Below are positions 1 to 6,286 of a stretch of 7,147 nt of DNA, piece after piece. Position numbers and translations under genes: made by a program. This stretch comes from Chlamydiota bacterium (GTDB lineage Bacteria > Chlamydiota > Chlamydiia > Chlamydiales > SM23-39). Every line of letters begins with the position of its first letter. Position 1 is the first letter of the stretch. The stretch spans positions 1 to 7,147 of the forward strand of contig JAJFML010000213.1 of the NCBI GenBank assembly GCA_021772195.1, read 5' to 3'. Under the pieces are notes generated by a model. It was given only the letters and a program-made list of their open reading frames with translations, searched no databases and was not told the origin of the DNA.

Positions 1-25
1 AAAAACAGCAGTTAATCAGAGCTTC

Positions 26-1228
26 CTAAAGAGATTTTAAGAGAGCTTTTAAAGAAGTGATAAATTTTACGACATCTTCTTGCGTATTATAAATACTAAG
101 AGATAGTCTCGCAGAAGCTCTGCAGCCCAATCTATTATGCATCGGCATTGCACAATGAGAACCCGTTCTAATTGCAATTCCTTTTAGATCTAATAGGGTG
201 CCTAAATCTAGTGGATGAACTCCATCTATGTTAAAGCAAATGATCCCTGTTTTTTGAGCTTCTGCTCCATAGATCGCAAGTCCTTCGATTTTCAACATCT
301 CACTTGTAAGGTATGAGCAAAGGTCATCTTCTTCTTTTGAGATTCTTTCAAGCCCCATCTCTTCAATGAAGAGAATAGCTTCTTTTAGGCCAATTACTTC
401 CGCTATCATGGGAGTACCTGCCTCAAAACGAAGGGGTGGTTTTTTATAAGTGCTCTTTTCAAGGCTCACCGTCTCAACCATATCGCCACCACCTACTACA
501 GGAGGAAGAGTTTGAAGGATTTCCTTTTTCCCGAAGAGAACGCCTATGCCTGTTGGTCCATACATTTTATGACCAGAAAAGGCGTAAAAATCGGCATCTA
601 GATCTTGGACATCTACTGAGAGATGAGAGATTGCTTGCGCACCATCAACGAGCACCATAGCACCTCTTAGGTGGGCTAAGCGAATTACTTCTTTGATGGG
701 GTTGATAATCCCCGTTGAATTAAAAACATGGGCAATAGAGACAAGTTTTGTCCGCTCAGAGAGAAGCTCCTCATAGGCATCCATTCGGATTTCTGTTTGA
801 TCATTTAGAGGAATGAATTTGAGTACGCACCCAGTCTCTTCAGCTAGCATCTGCCAGGGGACCATATTAGAATGGTGCTCTCCAACAGATAAGATAATTT
901 CATCACCTCTTTTGATTTTGCTTCGAAATGCATTTTTAACAAGATTAATAGAATCGGTTGTGCCTCTAGTAAAAACGATTTCGTCGGAGCTATTGGCATT
1001 GATAAATTCTTTTACTTTTTCTCTTGCAGAATTGTAGAGATCGGTTGCATTCATCGAAAGCTCGTAGATAGCCCTGTGAACGGTTCCATACTCTTCTGAA
1101 TAGAACTGAGTCATGCGATCGATTACGCGTTGTGGTTTATGCGTAGTTGCCGCAGAATCGAGATAGATCAGCTGGGTATTTTTTTTGAAGATGGGAAACT
1201 CATTTTTAATATCAAATAGAGTATCCAT
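26..1228 (-). CDS. sufS: SufS cysteine desulfurase (group II, PLP-dependent)
   Basis: This enzyme takes sulfur from L-cysteine, forming alanine and an enzyme-bound persulfide that is passed to the SufBCD scaffold in the cytosol. The 400-residue length is normal for SufS. Visible family motifs are an N-terminal YLDSAATTHKP (22-32), a cofactor-stacking GEHHSN (116-121, His118/His119), the PLP-contacting DGAQA (195-199), SGHKMYGPTG with the Schiff-base lysine at Lys221, RFEAGTP (267-273), and RTGSHCAMP with the catalytic Cys359. Lys221 and Cys359 sit exactly five residues before their E. coli SufS counterparts (Lys226, Cys364). Ser357 replaces the first His of the common HHC motif, and HVFN (167-170) replaces the common HVSN. 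The start ATG lies 4 nt past the sufD stop. Its Shine-Dalgarno (GAGG, 1236-1239) is inside the last sufD codons, so the two genes are probably translationally coupled. It is the last gene of the operon and ends with TAG. Confidence 0.96.
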   Translation of the reverse strand: MDTLFDIKNEFPIFKKNTQLIYLDSAATTHKPQRVIDRMTQFYSEEYGTVHRAIYELSMNATDLYNSAREKVKEFINANSSDEIVFTRGTTDSINLVKNAFRSKIKRGDEIILSVGEHHSNMVPWQMLAEETGCVLKFIPLNDQTEIRMDAYEELLSERTKLVSIAHVFNSTGIINPIKEVIRLAHLRGAMVLVDGAQAISHLSVDVQDLDADFYAFSGHKMYGPTGIGVLFGKKEILQTLPPVVGGGDMVETVSLEKSTYKKPPLRFEAGTPMIAEVIGLKEAILFIEEMGLERISKEEDDLCSYLTSEMLKIEGLAIYGAEAQKTGIICFNIDGVHPLDLGTLLDLKGIAIRTGSHCAMPMHNRLGCRASARLSLSIYNTQEDVVKFITSLKALLKSL

Positions 1229-1232
1229 CTGC

Positions 1233-2501
1233 CTACCTCATAAAACGCGTTGGAAGAGAAAAATCAAAGGGGATTTCTTGCATAATCTCTTTGCAAAAGG
1301 CATTTGCCAAAAGCTTTTCTGCATCCTCTAAGGACAAACCTCTACTCTGCAAATAAAAGAGCTCTTCTTCATCAATCATTGAAGTCGTAGAGCCATGCGA
1401 CGCTTTCACATCATCTGCAAAGATCTCTAGGTTAGGTTTTGCATAGGAATTTGCAAGGTCTGATAAAAGCAGGCTTCGGCTAAGTTGATAGGCTTCTGTT
1501 TTTTGAGCCACCGAACTTACGACAATCTTTCCCTCAAAACTAGCTTTTGCTCTCTCTTTTAGCATGGATTTCTTTAGTTGAGAGGATGTTGTATGAGGCG
1601 CTGCATGGTCAATGCGAACAAGAGTAGAGGCTTCCAATATCCCATCTACAAGACTTAGATATTTGTAATCACAAGTAGCTCCCTCTTCAGCCAAAACAAT
1701 GCGAGTATCTTGATGACACACTTTTGATCCTACCTGGTATCCTATGCACTTAAAGTGAGCATCTTGTTTTAAAGAGGCGCGCCTTGAGCTTAAATAGTAT
1801 CCCTGCTCAGAAAATGTACCTTGATCATACCAATGGAGCTTTGCATTCTCTTCGATCTGCGCATCTATCAGGCTATTTTGAAAATGAGCATTTTGACCAA
1901 GGGAAATCTGGGTTTGGCAGCAAGTGAGCTGTGAATTTTTTCCGACATAGACCTGAATTCTAGGAGAGCTAATTGTATTTTTCTCAGCTAGGGTAATATT
2001 GAGGATTTGAATCGGTCGCTCTACCTCAATACCTGGAGGTAGATAGAGGAAAATACCTTTTCCTTGCAGTGCAGCGTTCAAAGCGGTAAATGGATTCGAG
2101 TCTTCTTTTAGAGTTTTTGCAAGTCTATTTTGCATAAACACGCCGTAGGATTTCATCGCAAATGCAAGGTTCATCAAAACGACTTTTTCTGAAACGTTTT
2201 TTGTATCTGATAGCTCCTCATCAAAAAATCCATTGATAAATACGAGGTAAGAGCCTGCACATTCGGGAAGAACATGGGGTAAAATCTCTTCTCTTGAAAG
2301 TGTTTGGGGTTTTGCAAGGGTAAAATCTTCAGAAAAGATCTTTTGAAGACCCACATGAGCAAAGTCTTCGTTTTTTTTAGTGGGCAGACCAAGCTCCAAA
2401 AAATGGTCCCATGCACGCATGCGCCAGCTTTTTAAGATATCATCTTCAGGAAGCTTTTCGTAGGCTCCACTTAGCTGATTTTCAAATGCAACGGTTTTCA
2501 T
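1233..2501 (-). CDS. sufD: SufD, Fe-S cluster assembly scaffold subunit
   Basis: SufD pairs with SufB in the SufBC2D complex, which builds Fe-S clusters and is needed for iron entry in E. coli. At 422 residues it is close to the family norm (E. coli about 423). The N-terminal helical part has the usual R-A-F-G-P-E-F pattern (about residues 27-50, including LGLPTKKNEDF). The middle is the repetitive beta-helix core (about 150-360). The C-terminal domain has FADDVKASHG (361-370) followed by LFYLQSRGLS (381-390), as is typical of SufB and SufD. His369 corresponds to the functionally important His360 of E. coli SufD. The Cys often found two residues earlier is Ala367 here. The ATG overlaps the sufC TGA in an ATGA junction, with GGAG (2509-2512) 7 nt upstream inside sufC, which settles the start and indicates coupled translation. 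Confidence 0.94.
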   Translation of the reverse strand: MKTVAFENQLSGAYEKLPEDDILKSWRMRAWDHFLELGLPTKKNEDFAHVGLQKIFSEDFTLAKPQTLSREEILPHVLPECAGSYLVFINGFFDEELSDTKNVSEKVVLMNLAFAMKSYGVFMQNRLAKTLKEDSNPFTALNAALQGKGIFLYLPPGIEVERPIQILNITLAEKNTISSPRIQVYVGKNSQLTCCQTQISLGQNAHFQNSLIDAQIEENAKLHWYDQGTFSEQGYYLSSRRASLKQDAHFKCIGYQVGSKVCHQDTRIVLAEEGATCDYKYLSLVDGILEASTLVRIDHAAPHTTSSQLKKSMLKERAKASFEGKIVVSSVAQKTEAYQLSRSLLLSDLANSYAKPNLEIFADDVKASHGSTTSMIDEEELFYLQSRGLSLEDAEKLLANAFCKEIMQEIPFDFSLPTRFMR

Positions 2502-3244
2502 CCATTAGCTCCGATCTTCTCATAGCCTTCTTCTTCGAGAACTTCTGAGAGTGCAGCATCACCTGACTTCACAATTTTTCCATCCATCATCACATGGACA
2601 ATATCGGGTTTTACATAATTTAATAGACGCTGGTAGTGGGTGATCAAAATGAGTGCATTATCCTTTGTGCGCATCTTTTGAATGCCTTCAGAGATGATAC
2701 GCATGGCGTCGATATCAAGCCCTGAGTCAGTTTCATCTAAGATAGAAAGTACAGGATTCAAAATGGACATTTGAAGAATCTCATTTCTCTTTTTCTCGCC
2801 GCCAGAAAACCCCTCATTCAATGATCTTGTTTTAAACTCTTTTGGCGCTTTAATTTCCATCATCTTTTTATCTAAAAACTCTTCAAAACCCTTCAGTTCA
2901 AGGGGTTCTTTGCCTGTAGCTTTTTGATGAGCTGTATGAGCAGAGTGTAAAAATTCCAGATTGGTAATACCTGCAATCTCTAACGGATATTGAAAGCTCA
3001 TGAAAAGGCCTAGGTGTGCGCGTTCGGACGGTTCAAGCTCTAAAATATCCTCTCCTTTAAAGAGAATTTTTCCACTCGTAACTTCATAGAAAGGGTGACC
3101 CGCTAATACTTTTGCAAGGGTAGATTTGCCGGCACCATTGGGTCCCATAATAGCATGACATTCGCCAGCTTTTACGTTTAGGCAAAAATCCTTTAAGATC
3201 TCTTTTCCTTCGATGGACACACATAAATTTTCAATTTCTAACAT
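2498..3244 (-). CDS. sufC: SufC, ABC-type ATPase of Fe-S assembly
   Basis: This soluble ABC ATPase drives conformational change in the SufBC2D scaffold and has no membrane role. The 248-residue length is typical. All nucleotide-binding motifs are intact: Walker A GPNGAGKST (34-42, Lys40), Q-loop SFQYP (83-87, Gln85), the SufC-style signature FSGGEKKR (146-153), Walker B LSILDE (166-171) with catalytic Glu171, D-loop SGLD (174-177), and switch His203 in ITHYQRLL. FSGGEKKRNEILQM and DETDSGLDIDA are diagnostic of SufC among ABC proteins. It begins 11 nt after the sufB stop with a strong AGAGGA (3249-3254) just upstream of the ATG, and overlaps sufD by 4 nt at its end. Confidence 0.97.
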   Translation of the reverse strand: MLEIENLCVSIEGKEILKDFCLNVKAGECHAIMGPNGAGKSTLAKVLAGHPFYEVTSGKILFKGEDILELEPSERAHLGLFMSFQYPLEIAGITNLEFLHSAHTAHQKATGKEPLELKGFEEFLDKKMMEIKAPKEFKTRSLNEGFSGGEKKRNEILQMSILNPVLSILDETDSGLDIDAMRIISEGIQKMRTKDNALILITHYQRLLNYVKPDIVHVMMDGKIVKSGDAALSEVLEEEGYEKIGANG

Positions 3245-3255
3245 TTTTTCCTCTT

Positions 3256-4695
3256 TTATCCGACGGAGTTTTCCAACTTCAACGCCAGCAATTTTTGTGC
3301 TTCCTCTGCAAATTCAAGCGGAAGCTTTTGAATCACATCTTTACAAAATCCATTTACGATCATATTGATCGCATCTTCTCTAGATATTCCCCTAGATTCT
3401 AAATAGAAGAGCTGCTCTTCACTCATTTTTGATGTCGATGCTTCATGTTCGATTTTAGATGAACGATTTTTCACTTCGATGTAAGGGAAGGTATTAGCTG
3501 AGCACTTATTGCCAACCAACATTGAATCGCATTGAGTATAGTTCCTAGCATTTTTCGCCCCTCGCATCATCCGCACAAGACCGCGATAGCTATTATGAGA
3601 CTGGTCTGCTGATATCCCTTTAGAGATGATCGTTGATTTGGTGTTCTTTCCTACATGGATCATCTTTGTTCCGGTATCAGCTTGCATGAAACCGTTCGTT
3701 AGCGCTACGGAATAGAACTCACCTACCGATTCATCGCCCATCAGAATGCAGCTGGGATATTTCCAAGTAATAGCTGCACCTGCTTCCACTTGAGTCCAAG
3801 AGATTTTCGATTGAAAGCCTTTGCAAAGACCGCGTTTGGTTACAAAATTGTAAATTCCACCTTTGCCTGTTTTGGGATCGCCTGAATACCAATTTTGAAC
3901 TGTTGAATATTTGATCTCAGCACGATCTTTCACAACAAGCTCGACTACTGCAGCATGTAGCTGATTTGTGTCATAAGCAGGAGCTGTACAGCCTTCCAAA
4001 TAGCTTACGTAGGAATCTTCTTCGGCGATGATAAGCGTTCTCTCGAATTGCCCTGTTTCTTTTTCGTTGATGCGAAAGTAGGTGGAGAGCTCAATTGGAG
4101 ATCTAACGCCTTTTGGTACATAGACAAATGAGCCATCTGAAAAGACTGCGGAATTTAGAGCTGTAAAGTAGTTATCACCTATAGGAACAACAGTTCCAAG
4201 ATACTCTTCTAAAAGTTCAGGGTACTTCTGTACAGCCTCTGAGATGGAACAGAGCACAACGCCTGCTTCTTGCAAGGTCTTTTGAAAGGTAGTTCCAAGT
4301 GAGACAGAATCAAACACAACATCAACAGCTACATTTGTGAGCCTCTTTTGCTCGTCTAATGGAATGCCTAAACGCTCAAAAGTCTTGAGTAATTCAGGAT
4401 CAACTTCATCCAGGCTATCTAGCTTAGGCTTTTTTTTCGGTTCAGAGTAGTAAGAAATATTTTGATAGTCAATAGGTGTATATTTAACATTCGCCCAATT
4501 AGGCTCTTCCATCTCCTTCCACTTCTCAAACGCTCTTAGTCTAAACTCAAGAAGAAAAGGAGGTTCATTCTTTTTTGCTGAAATTGCGCGAATCGTCTCC
4601 TCTGTAAGCCCTTTTTTAAAGGTCTCAGATTCAACGGGTGTTACAAATCCATATTTATATTCGTTTTCGGAGCTCGAAAACTTACTACCTGCCAT
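3256..4695 (-). CDS. sufB: SufB, Fe-S cluster assembly scaffold
   Basis: SufB is the scaffold subunit that receives persulfide sulfur from SufS and on which the cluster is built. It is 479 residues, slightly shorter than E. coli SufB (495) but complete. Conserved blocks include [20 protein letters not shown] (191-210), SYLEGCTAP (231-239), QNWYSGD (267-273), [19 protein letters not shown] (298-316), [15 protein letters not shown] (358-372), [14 protein letters not shown] (382-395) and [10 protein letters not shown] (415-424). Cys389 and His417/Glu418 align at a constant 16-residue offset with E. coli Cys405 and His433/Glu434, which are implicated in sulfur acceptance and cluster formation. 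The ATG has AGGG (4700-4703) 4 nt upstream. It is the first gene of the operon, about 17 nt downstream of the predicted transcription start, so the leader is very short. Confidence 0.97.
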   Translation of the reverse strand: MAGSKFSSSENEYKYGFVTPVESETFKKGLTEETIRAISAKKNEPPFLLEFRLRAFEKWKEMEEPNWANVKYTPIDYQNISYYSEPKKKPKLDSLDEVDPELLKTFERLGIPLDEQKRLTNVAVDVVFDSVSLGTTFQKTLQEAGVVLCSISEAVQKYPELLEEYLGTVVPIGDNYFTALNSAVFSDGSFVYVPKGVRSPIELSTYFRINEKETGQFERTLIIAEEDSYVSYLEGCTAPAYDTNQLHAAVVELVVKDRAEIKYSTVQNWYSGDPKTGKGGIYNFVTKRGLCKGFQSKISWTQVEAGAAITWKYPSCILMGDESVGEFYSVALTNGFMQADTGTKMIHVGKNTKSTIISKGISADQSHNSYRGLVRMMRGAKNARNYTQCDSMLVGNKCSANTFPYIEVKNRSSKIEHEASTSKMSEEQLFYLESRGISREDAINMIVNGFCKDVIQKLPLEFAEEAQKLLALKLENSVG

Positions 4696-4719
4696 AATTC
4701 CCTAGTATTTAAGGATGAA

Positions 4720-4748
4720 ATTTTAACTTATGTAGGGATAGCTGTCAA
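4720..4748 (-). promoter_or_regulatory. Predicted housekeeping-sigma promoter of the suf operon
   Basis: Read on the minus strand, there is a perfect -35 box TTGACA (4743-4748), a spacer of exactly 17 nt (4726-4742), and a -10 box TAAAAT (4720-4725, five of six consensus bases). Transcription would start near 4713, leaving a leader of about 17 nt before the sufB ATG, which includes the AGGG ribosome site. The leader is too short for a riboswitch or attenuator. No obvious IscR-type or Fur-type palindrome overlaps the boxes. This is sequence matching only; activity is inferred. Confidence 0.72.
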
Positions 4749-4757
4749 TTTGAGTCT

Positions 4758-4783
4758 CTTTGCAATCTTGTTTAAGATCAAAG
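4758..4783. other. Imperfect inverted repeat upstream of the suf promoter
   Basis: On the plus strand, CTTTG (4758-4762) and ATCTT (4765-4769) pair with AAGAT (4774-4778) and CAAAG (4779-4783) around a 4-nt loop, with a 2-nt bulge (4763-4764). This gives ten AT-rich base pairs. It lies 15 nt past the stop of the 369-codon gene and 9 nt before the suf -35 box. It could help end the upstream transcript or bind a regulator. Neither strand has a T-run directly after the stem, so it is not a convincing intrinsic terminator. Confidence 0.35.
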
Positions 4784-4798
4784 AAAATTTTACAGCTA

Positions 4799-5908
4799 CT
4801 ATCCTCGGCAGAAAAACCCGCCGATAATATCTGTGACTTTTCTACCGATTGATCTAGCCTCACCTGAAGAGACTTCTACACCCATCACTTTTTGAAGCCC
4901 CCGCTTTACAATCAACTCTTCCGCAGGAGGGACACCCGCTTTCGCATAATTAAAAACGTTTCTTCCTGTAGGAGAGAGAAATCTAACCCACAAAACAGCG
5001 CCTGCAGCTGTTATGCATTTCGAAGCTGTTCCTGCCACAGACCGGCTCATCTCCTCAGAGGCTGCGCGATCATTTAGAGCCACAAAGATGCCCTCTTCAA
5101 GAAGCTTGTTCGTGCCATAGGCAAGAGCTGCTCGCAATCCTAAATCTACACCCCATGCAATCGATGCTCTTGCACACATATCTGTCGTTTTTCCTACAAT
5201 TGCCATGCGAAAATCTTTTTCCCTTCTTGAGATTTCCCCTATTAGCGCCCTAGACGCCTCTGCCCCTACTGCACGCACCGCAGAACCTGCAATTTTAGCT
5301 CCAGCCCAAGTTACAACCCCTCTTGCAACTCCCACACCTCTTCGTATTAACCCTACCCTATCTCCTTTTGTAAGAGCCGCCTCACCATTCTTTACCATTT
5401 CATCCCAACCACTTTGCTTGACCTCATCAAGAGGCGCTGACAATCTGCTTTGAACAGAAGAGACGCCGCTTAGAGCATAGTCTCTTAAGAGATCTGGAAC
5501 ACTCAACACTTGCTGAAGATTTCCCGCTACATTTGAGAGGTGCCTTGATGCAATAATCAAACATAAATCAGCATGTTTCAATCCTGTTAGCTTAACTGGC
5601 TCCCTTTCAGAGCATTTCAATGCTCCTTTTCGAACAAGAGAAGTTATCTGCTTTACACGTTTTGTTGAAACAGGGTCTTTAAATAACCCCAATGTAACAC
5701 CATTTAGAACTTCGGCCGCACCTCGCAAAGCAGGCATTGCTAATTTATCGGTGATAGCATCAGTTAAAGGATAGATAATATAATAATCTGGGGCATAGAG
5801 AATTTTATCAGCTTTTTCTTTTTCGCAATAATCATCCCAAAGCTGAATAGATCCATCTAATGCGGCTACACAGTAATTCAATTTACTTCTATCTATTTGT
5901 AAAGCCAT
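4799..5908 (-). CDS. Uncharacterised 369-residue Ala/Gly-rich protein
   Basis: I do not recognise this protein. The frame is open for 369 codons, starts at an ATG with AGGGA a few nt upstream, and lies behind a plausible promoter, so it is very likely a real gene. The N-terminal third (1-90) has aromatic and charged stretches such as DYYIIYPLTD (41-50). The middle (about 186-265) is rich in Gly, Ala, Val and Arg, with small-residue helices such as GVGVARGVVTWAGAKIAGSA (191-210). A short hydrophobic stretch lies at about 298-308. I see no signal peptide, clear transmembrane segment or nucleotide-binding or catalytic motif. Seven cysteines are scattered (13, 28, 99, 116, 245, 298, 367). Parts of the gene look more GC-rich than the suf genes. 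It is co-directional with suf but separated by 103 nt containing the suf promoter, so it is probably a separate unit. A lineage-specific or host-interaction protein is possible, but nothing here shows it. Confidence 0.8.
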   Translation of the reverse strand: MALQIDRSKLNYCVAALDGSIQLWDDYCEKEKADKILYAPDYYIIYPLTDAITDKLAMPALRGAAEVLNGVTLGLFKDPVSTKRVKQITSLVRKGALKCSEREPVKLTGLKHADLCLIIASRHLSNVAGNLQQVLSVPDLLRDYALSGVSSVQSRLSAPLDEVKQSGWDEMVKNGEAALTKGDRVGLIRRGVGVARGVVTWAGAKIAGSAVRAVGAEASRALIGEISRREKDFRMAIVGKTTDMCARASIAWGVDLGLRAALAYGTNKLLEEGIFVALNDRAASEEMSRSVAGTASKCITAAGAVLWVRFLSPTGRNVFNYAKAGVPPAEELIVKRGLQKVMGVEVSSGEARSIGRKVTDIIGGFFCRG

Positions 5909-5922
5909 ATTATCCCTATTCT

Positions 5923-5934
5923 TAATTGCAATTA
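5923..5934. repeat. 12-bp perfect palindrome TAATTGCAATTA
   Basis: The sequence equals its own reverse complement over 12 bp. It overlaps the last base of the predicted -10 box and the predicted transcription start of the 369-codon gene, a position where a repressor dimer could block initiation. The AT-rich surroundings raise the chance of coincidence. Confidence 0.45.
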
Positions 5935-5962
5935 TTATAAACAGTAATTAAATAAACATCCA
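5934..5962 (-). promoter_or_regulatory. Predicted promoter of the 369-codon gene
   Basis: Read on the minus strand, a perfect TATAAT (-10, 5934-5939) lies 17 nt from a weak -35 match TGGATG (5957-5962, three of six consensus bases). Transcription would start near 5927, giving a leader of about 19 nt that contains the AGGGA ribosome site. The short leader resembles that of sufB. Confidence 0.5.
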
Positions 5963-6025
5963 TACCCCCTTCGCTGAAAAATTTATTTGATAAAAAAAAC
6001 TCTTAACATGCTACAAGGTAATTAA

Positions 6026-6286
6026 ATGAATACGCAAAAAAAAAAAGTTTCAGCTGCAATTGCAGGTGCCTTAAAGAGCTTAAATGAAGGAAACCACGAG
6101 ATGGTGCGAGAGCACCTTCGGGAAATCCTCAAAAAATCTAAAGGCTTAGAGAAGGCAATCGAAAAAGATATACAAAATTTTTTGATGCAGATTGAGTTCG
6201 AAATGGACTATGACCGAACTCTCCTAGTCACTAAAGAAGTTGTAAAAGCTGCAGATAAACTTATCAAAGATTTGGGGGAAAAATGA
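6026..6286 (+). CDS. Small uncharacterised helical protein (86 residues)
   Basis: I do not recognise the family. The start ATG has AAGG (6015-6018) 7 nt upstream. The product is highly charged and almost certainly all helical. LKSLNEGNHEMVREHLREIL (16-35) resembles one TPR-like helix pair, with small residues and a Leu-Gly-His pattern, but a single unit is not enough to call a TPR. A second helix follows (about 41-60) and a third at about 65-83. No signal peptide or membrane segment is seen. Codons 4-7 contain a run of 11 A (6036-6046), where slippage would shift the frame: losing one A gives a stop after 15 codons, gaining one gives a stop after 20. The stop overlaps the next gene's start (ATGA), so the two are probably made together and may interact. 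A chaperone, adaptor or antitoxin-like role is conceivable but unsupported. Confidence 0.7.
   Translation: MNTQKKKVSAAIAGALKSLNEGNHEMVREHLREILKKSKGLEKAIEKDIQNFLMQIEFEMDYDRTLLVTKEVVKAADKLIKDLGEK
6036..6046 (+). repeat. Poly-A tract (11 A) within codons 4-7 of the 86-codon gene
   Basis: Eleven consecutive A fill the end of a CAA codon and three AAA codons. It is the longest homopolymer I noticed in the window. In frame it encodes Lys5-Lys7. Confidence 0.95.

Larger units (their letters stand above)
5909..6025. promoter_or_regulatory. Shared divergent intergenic region
   Basis: These 117 AT-rich nucleotides separate the minus-strand 369-codon gene from the plus-strand small-gene pair and must carry both control regions. 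The minus-strand promoter is reasonably clear and listed separately. For the plus strand I see no convincing promoter. The best pair, TTGCAA (5926-5931) with TTAAAT (5948-5953) at 16 nt, is weak. TTGATA (5987-5992) has only a TACAAG partner at 19 nt, which would overlap the ribosome site. The region also has an A8 run (5992-5999) and two copies of ATAAAC (5937-5942 and 5952-5957), which may be chance in such AT-rich DNA. Confidence 0.5.

Noticed and set aside
1..25. Intrinsic terminator after sufS
   Set aside because: A T5 run on the minus strand lies at bases 5-1, but no convincing stem precedes it. Any terminator would be cut by or beyond the window edge.
436..660. Open frame of 74 codons on the plus strand
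   Set aside because: It lies wholly inside sufS on the opposite strand, has a low-complexity basic composition and matches no family, so it is a shadow of the real gene.
813..1037. Second 74-codon plus-strand open frame
   Set aside because: It is antisense to conserved sufS codons, and its Ser/Leu-rich product is what antisense reading of sufS would give.
2174..2416. 80-codon minus-strand open frame
   Set aside because: It is an alternate frame within sufD, whose own frame carries the conserved protein.
4892..5453. Two plus-strand open frames (61 and 82 codons)
   Set aside because: Both are antisense to the 369-codon gene, which has the better ribosome site, promoter and length. The Pro/Thr/Ala-rich 82-codon product reflects C-rich antisense sequence.
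5987..6017. TTGATA and TACAAG as a promoter for the small-gene pair
   Set aside because: The 19-nt spacing is long and the -10 match would overlap the ribosome site, leaving almost no leader.
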